A stretch of 64,000 bases of DNA. Source: Paraburkholderia hayleyella (GTDB lineage: Bacteria > Pseudomonadota > Gammaproteobacteria > Burkholderiales > Burkholderiaceae). The notes under the pieces were generated by a model. The model was not told where the DNA came from, did no database searches, and was given only the letters and a program-made list of their open reading frames with translations. The stretch spans positions 766,562-830,561 of the forward strand of contig NZ_QPES01000002.1 of the NCBI RefSeq assembly GCF_009455685.1. The letters are read 5' to 3'. Position 1 is the stretch's first letter. The number at the start of each line of letters is the position of its first letter. Of the stretch, positions 60,936-64,000 are shown in pieces. The position numbers and the translations under genes were made by a program.

Positions 60936-62138
60936 TCACGAAAGCGCCGATGGCGATGGGGAGAAAAAATGGGCAACAGCGTCCAGTCTTGATGACCGCG
61001 CACCTGATGAATGCTCACACTCGGGGCAAATAAGTTCGTGCTGGTCATTCGTCTGGACAAGCTCTGGTTCACCCTTGTCGCATTTAGGACAATGCGAAAG
61101 CAGTGGTATCTGGTTATCCATTGCCGTACCGATTGCATCGAGCTCCTGCGCCGTTAGCCGTCCATCGCGCGCCAGCGAGTACAGCAAAGCCGTGACAGCA
61201 GGATCGTGATGCGGTTGCATACGCAATCGAGCCAGTTCTTTTGTCAGTACGTCAAGCTCTTCCGCTTGCTCGTCAACCTGAGCGCCGAAGCGGTCTGCCT
61301 GGGCCTTGGTCAAGGCTAATTGTTGAAGAAAATCGAATTCCTTGCGGTTTGCATCACGAACGCCCGACTGATACGTCGCAGCCATCCCGCGCAGCGCGTC
61401 CAGCTCAACCAGCATAGGTTTCACGCGACGCTCCGCAGCATCGACGGCTTCCTTGATTTGCTGCGCGTAGTGTTCAGTCCGGTCGCGCAAATCGTTGTGC
61501 AGCGTTTCAATCCGGTCACGTAAAGCAGTATTAGCCGCCTGTTCAGCCTGTAATTGTTCGCGCAGCTCCGTGTTTTCAGCGCTTGCCCGTTGCGTTAGTG
61601 CCTGCCGTGTTTCCTGCAGAGCATCGTGTCGTGCCTGTGCATTGACCAGTTCGGTTTCCAGCTTGCGAATGCGCTCCCAGGCTAACTGGGTTTTTTCTTC
61701 TGCGCGGCGCATGGTTTCGCTGGTTTCGTCCAGACGAATGGCTGCGTCATGTGCTTGCTGCTCGGCCAAATGACGACTTTCATGCAGTGTTGCGCGCTCG
61801 TTGTCGAGTTCAGCACGCGCATAGGCTTGGGCTTCTTCAAAAAGTGCGCCTAGCAGCTCACCCGCTTTTTCTTCAAGAGCGGGAGGAATCGCGCCCGTGC
61901 CTATCCGGATTTTTGAAACGTTACGAATGCGTTCCCAAAAATGATCAATGTCTTTGGGGATATCGCTCGCGCTTCCGATTTGAGTTAAATCGCGCACTGC
62001 GGCCATGGTGGGCCGCACACCCAAATCGAAGAAAAGCCGTTTGCAGGCATGAAGTGAAAGTTCTTGCCTGCGAGTGCCCGCTTTTCGCATAGCTTCGAGT
62101 TCTTGCCGGATGAGCAGGCGTGTTTCGTCAAGGTTCAT
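60936..62138 (-). CDS. KfrA-like DNA-binding protein with C-terminal zinc ribbon
   Basis: The 400-residue protein has a KfrA_N-type DNA-binding domain (about 1-110; LFFDLGVRPTMAAVRDL near 35-51), then a long coiled coil with Glu, Gln, Arg and Leu heptads (about 110-310). It closes with two CxxC pairs, CPKC (350-353) and CPEC (371-374), which form a zinc ribbon. KfrA proteins of broad-host plasmids are alpha-helical DNA-binding proteins that autoregulate and support partition or nucleoid association. The zinc ribbon is not part of classical KfrA. Its place beside the iteron array suggests a replicon-maintenance role. Confidence 0.78.
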   Translation of the reverse strand: MNLDETRLLIRQELEAMRKAGTRRQELSLHACKRLFFDLGVRPTMAAVRDLTQIGSASDIPKDIDHFWERIRNVSKIRIGTGAIPPALEEKAGELLGALFEEAQAYARAELDNERATLHESRHLAEQQAHDAAIRLDETSETMRRAEEKTQLAWERIRKLETELVNAQARHDALQETRQALTQRASAENTELREQLQAEQAANTALRDRIETLHNDLRDRTEHYAQQIKEAVDAAERRVKPMLVELDALRGMAATYQSGVRDANRKEFDFLQQLALTKAQADRFGAQVDEQAEELDVLTKELARLRMQPHHDPAVTALLYSLARDGRLTAQELDAIGTAMDNQIPLLSHCPKCDKGEPELVQTNDQHELICPECEHSSGARSSRLDAVAHFFSPSPSALS

Positions 62139-62523
62139 TCGTCTCTATCGATCTATTGGATAGGGTGAAACGTTTTAATAATAACAAATTACATGTATTT
62201 TGCTACAAATCGTTCTGTTTAAAGTGATTCCATGACCTAGTTAGCGTACTGAGCGAGGGAAAAACCGATACTCATCGAGCTATTGCCTTTTTCTGTGAAA
62301 CAACGCTAAATTTTGTCTATAAGCTATTGATATAAATCAATTATTTTGTATTTTCCCATCTTGCCATGATGTTTCACGGAAAACCGGTGCGATGGGGTTC
62401 ATGAAGTTATCTGTGAAAGCTCGACATTGTTCTTGAGAGTAATAGAAGTAAACACCTTTGAACCTAGTTAAAAACGTTAACGCCATGGCAAAACCTTTAC
62501 TGGCAAGGGTTTCAGCGAATAAA
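62139..62523. other. AT-rich stretch between the KfrA-like gene and the iterons
   Basis: No gene is visible. Much of 62160-62360 is AT-rich (for example TTAATAATAACAAATTACAT) and could serve as the unwinding element of an origin and the kfrA-like promoter. TGTTTCACGGAAAACC (62370-62385) matches the common chromosomal parS sequence at 13 of 16 positions by eye; CTGTGAAACA (62296-62305) resembles a half site. A sequence with imperfect inverted arms at 62485-62519 also occurs near 49226-49256. Confidence 0.5.
62146..62164. promoter_or_regulatory. Inverted repeat just upstream of the KfrA-like gene
   Basis: CTATC (62146-62150) and GATAG (62160-62164) form short inverted arms 8 bp upstream of the KfrA-like start codon. 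Since KfrA proteins repress their own promoters, this is a candidate autoregulatory site. The arms are short and this is speculative. Confidence 0.3.
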
Positions 62524-63878
62524 GGTGAATCTTTGCGGGAGACTGGGTGAGGGCTTGCAGGATCTTCAGGTGATGGGGTTCAGGGATGAGCGTGAGAGGG
62601 TCCGGGATAGAACGTGAGTGAGTTCAGGACAGGGTTTCATTTCAAGATATCCCAACGGTGAGGTTTTTCGGGATCTGACACAGCAGCAAGCTTGGTCAGG
62701 CTTAGTTTGGGCTGTTTGGAGGGCGGATTAGTCAGGTGAGAAGGTTCAGGCGAGTTAATTGGCCGTATTTGACCGGGTTTGCAAGGGCGAAATGAGGAAC
62801 GGGTGAGCGATCACGGGATAAAACGAGGTCGTGAGGTGAGATTTTTCGGGGTTACTTTCAAAGCTCAAGCCTGGATTGGGGTTGTTCTGTTCCTGAGGTG
62901 AGTATTTGCAGGAAGACTTGACTAGCCGGGCCCAGGAAAGCAGCGAAAGCTTGAGAGGGTGAGGTCATTCGGGAGCGGGTGGAGGGCGCTTTGTGTCTTG
63001 AGTGGCGGGATGATTCCCACGTAAAAGGTGAGTGTTTGCAGGAGAGATTGCCCTGTTTGGGCACCCTGTCGTACCCGTCTGTTGAATTAAAAGTTGGTGG
63101 TCACTTTCATAAAAATACATATAAATCATAGAGTAAGAGGCCGTCGCTATCGGTTCGCTTAGGCTTGAGGTGAGGTTTTGCGGGACTCTGTGATGGCGCG
63201 TTGATAGCAAAGCTTCGGTGGTTGAAGGCTCATTGAGGTGAGCTGATTCGGGAGATTCAACGGTAGCTGGAACAAGCTTGGCATAGTGCGTAAGTACAGG
63301 AAATGATTGAGTATTTTGGCCGGCTGAACGAATGGTGAGACTTTTCGGGGGAGGAAGGGCTTGGCCAGATTGAGGTTCACCCATGCCGCTGGTGGGAACG
63401 GTAGAGGGGTAAAGGTGAGGCTTTTCGGGTGCGATAACGTGACGGGTGTTGGCTGTGTCGGCCGAATGCCTTGTGTTTTATGGCGTTGGCGCAGGCAAAG
63501 GTGAGGGTTTTCAGGGGATGAAGGGTGTGCTGGCAATTTGGCGTCAAATTTAATGTCTGTTTGCTGGAGCGGCTCAGGGATAGGTGGCGTGCATTCTGTC
63601 GCCGATGTCGGGTCGCTTATGACGCTACTTCAGTATTGTTCAGTATTGTTTCGTATGAAGGTCGCGCGAGAGGATGGCAAAAAGCTCGCCGGTGCATGAG
63701 AACCGAACCGGGCAGTCGTGAAACTGCGACAACTATTTTTGGTGAGGTGATACGGGAGCAAAAAAGGCGCAAAAATTTCCGCCGATCTGGGCCTCGTTGG
63801 CGGAAATAAGCCGAGCGCTTCGGCAGCATAAAGGGGGACTCAAAAAGTATCATCTGGGCAAGGTGAGGGTTTGCGGGA
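62524..63878 (+). repeat. Iteron array, 19 copies of a 17-bp repeat, probable replication origin
   Basis: Nineteen copies of GGTGAGNNNTTNCRGGR (some with one or two changes) lie in the same orientation. They start at 62524, 62546, 62569, 62591, 62613, 62657, 62735, 62802, 62835, 62897, 62958, 63027, 63169, 63237, 63334, 63414, 63500, 63741 and 63862. The first five are spaced 22-23 bp and the sixth two periods later, so they face the same side of the helix. The region has no convincing gene. Iterons of this type bind a replication initiator; none is encoded within the window, so it probably lies past 64000. Confidence 0.85.
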
Positions 63879-64000
63879 ATCATTCGAGGTGAGTCTCGAA
63901 CGGTAAACGTATTTCACCCCTAATGGTGAGCCTGCTCCTGTAGACGGGCATCACCCCGGACGGTATGCTTTGATCCAATCCTCCTACACCGTACCCACGC
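63879..64000. other. Right end of the window, degenerate iteron-like sequences
   Basis: No gene is seen. GGTGAG occurs at 63888 and 63925 followed by poorly matching halves, so the array decays here. I cannot tell whether a coding region starts soon after 64000. Confidence 0.4.

Noticed and set aside
63631..63650. Direct repeat CAGTATTGTT CAGTATTGTT
   Set aside because: Just two copies, unrelated to the iteron motif; too little to call a site.
62858..63883. Several reading frames of 60-140 codons on both strands in the iteron region
   Set aside because: They overlap many iterons, lack ribosome binding sites and have repetitive Arg/Pro/Ser-rich products caused by the repeats. I regard the region as non-coding.

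Overview
The window looks like a piece of a Burkholderiaceae (Burkholderia/Paraburkholderia/Caballeronia-type) secondary replicon. The evidence is the high GC content, the gene families, a beta-proteobacterial porin, a TagK-containing type VI secretion system (T6SS), and, at the right end, an iteron array beside a KfrA-like gene and an integrase-like gene, as expected near the origin of a second chromosome or megaplasmid. No initiator gene is visible; if present it lies beyond position 64000. No rRNA, tRNA, CRISPR array or insertion sequence was recognised.

Layout. 1-2.6 kb: the N-terminal part of a LuxR-type regulator running off the left edge, a single-pass membrane protein of unknown role, and an MgtC-family protein. 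2.8-14.3 kb: an AGE-family sugar epimerase/isomerase, then a minus-strand sugar catabolic operon (ABC importer, two-part UxaA-type dehydratase, aldo/keto reductase, lactone hydrolase, SDR dehydrogenase, FAH-family hydrolase) that matches the non-phosphorylative L-fucose route, with a divergent IclR regulator. 15-47.2 kb: a T6SS locus with all thirteen core components. The minus-strand arm holds tssH, tssB, tssC, hcp, tssK, tssJ, vgrG, PAAR, an effector/immunity array, a DUF4123 adaptor, tssL, tssM and a second tssL. The plus-strand arm holds tagK, tssE, tssF, tssG and tssA. Two core genes are frameshifted in homopolymers: tssM in A10 and tssF in G6.

The T6SS cargo is the most distinctive accessory region. 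Two nearly identical Tle1-type (DUF2235) phospholipase genes and five DUF3304-type immunity lipoprotein genes form a tandem duplication with an exact 3580-bp period. The five immunity proteins are mosaics of two N-terminal and two C-terminal sequence types, and their linkers keep the first codons of tle1 as duplication scars.

47-59.3 kb is mostly ordinary chromosomal content: prfC, a small lipoprotein, a porin, a DedA-rhodanese fusion, an FkbM methyltransferase, an SDR, a small beta-barrel-like protein, and kbl-tdh with a divergent XRE-cupin regulator. From 59.3 kb the maintenance region begins. A near-consensus LexA box drives a two-gene operon whose second product has a tyrosine-recombinase fold but lacks most catalytic residues. 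A convergent KfrA-like gene with an added zinc ribbon follows, then about 1.4 kb with 19 same-strand 17-bp iterons. Five more copies of the iteron are scattered between genes up to about 13 kb away from the array.
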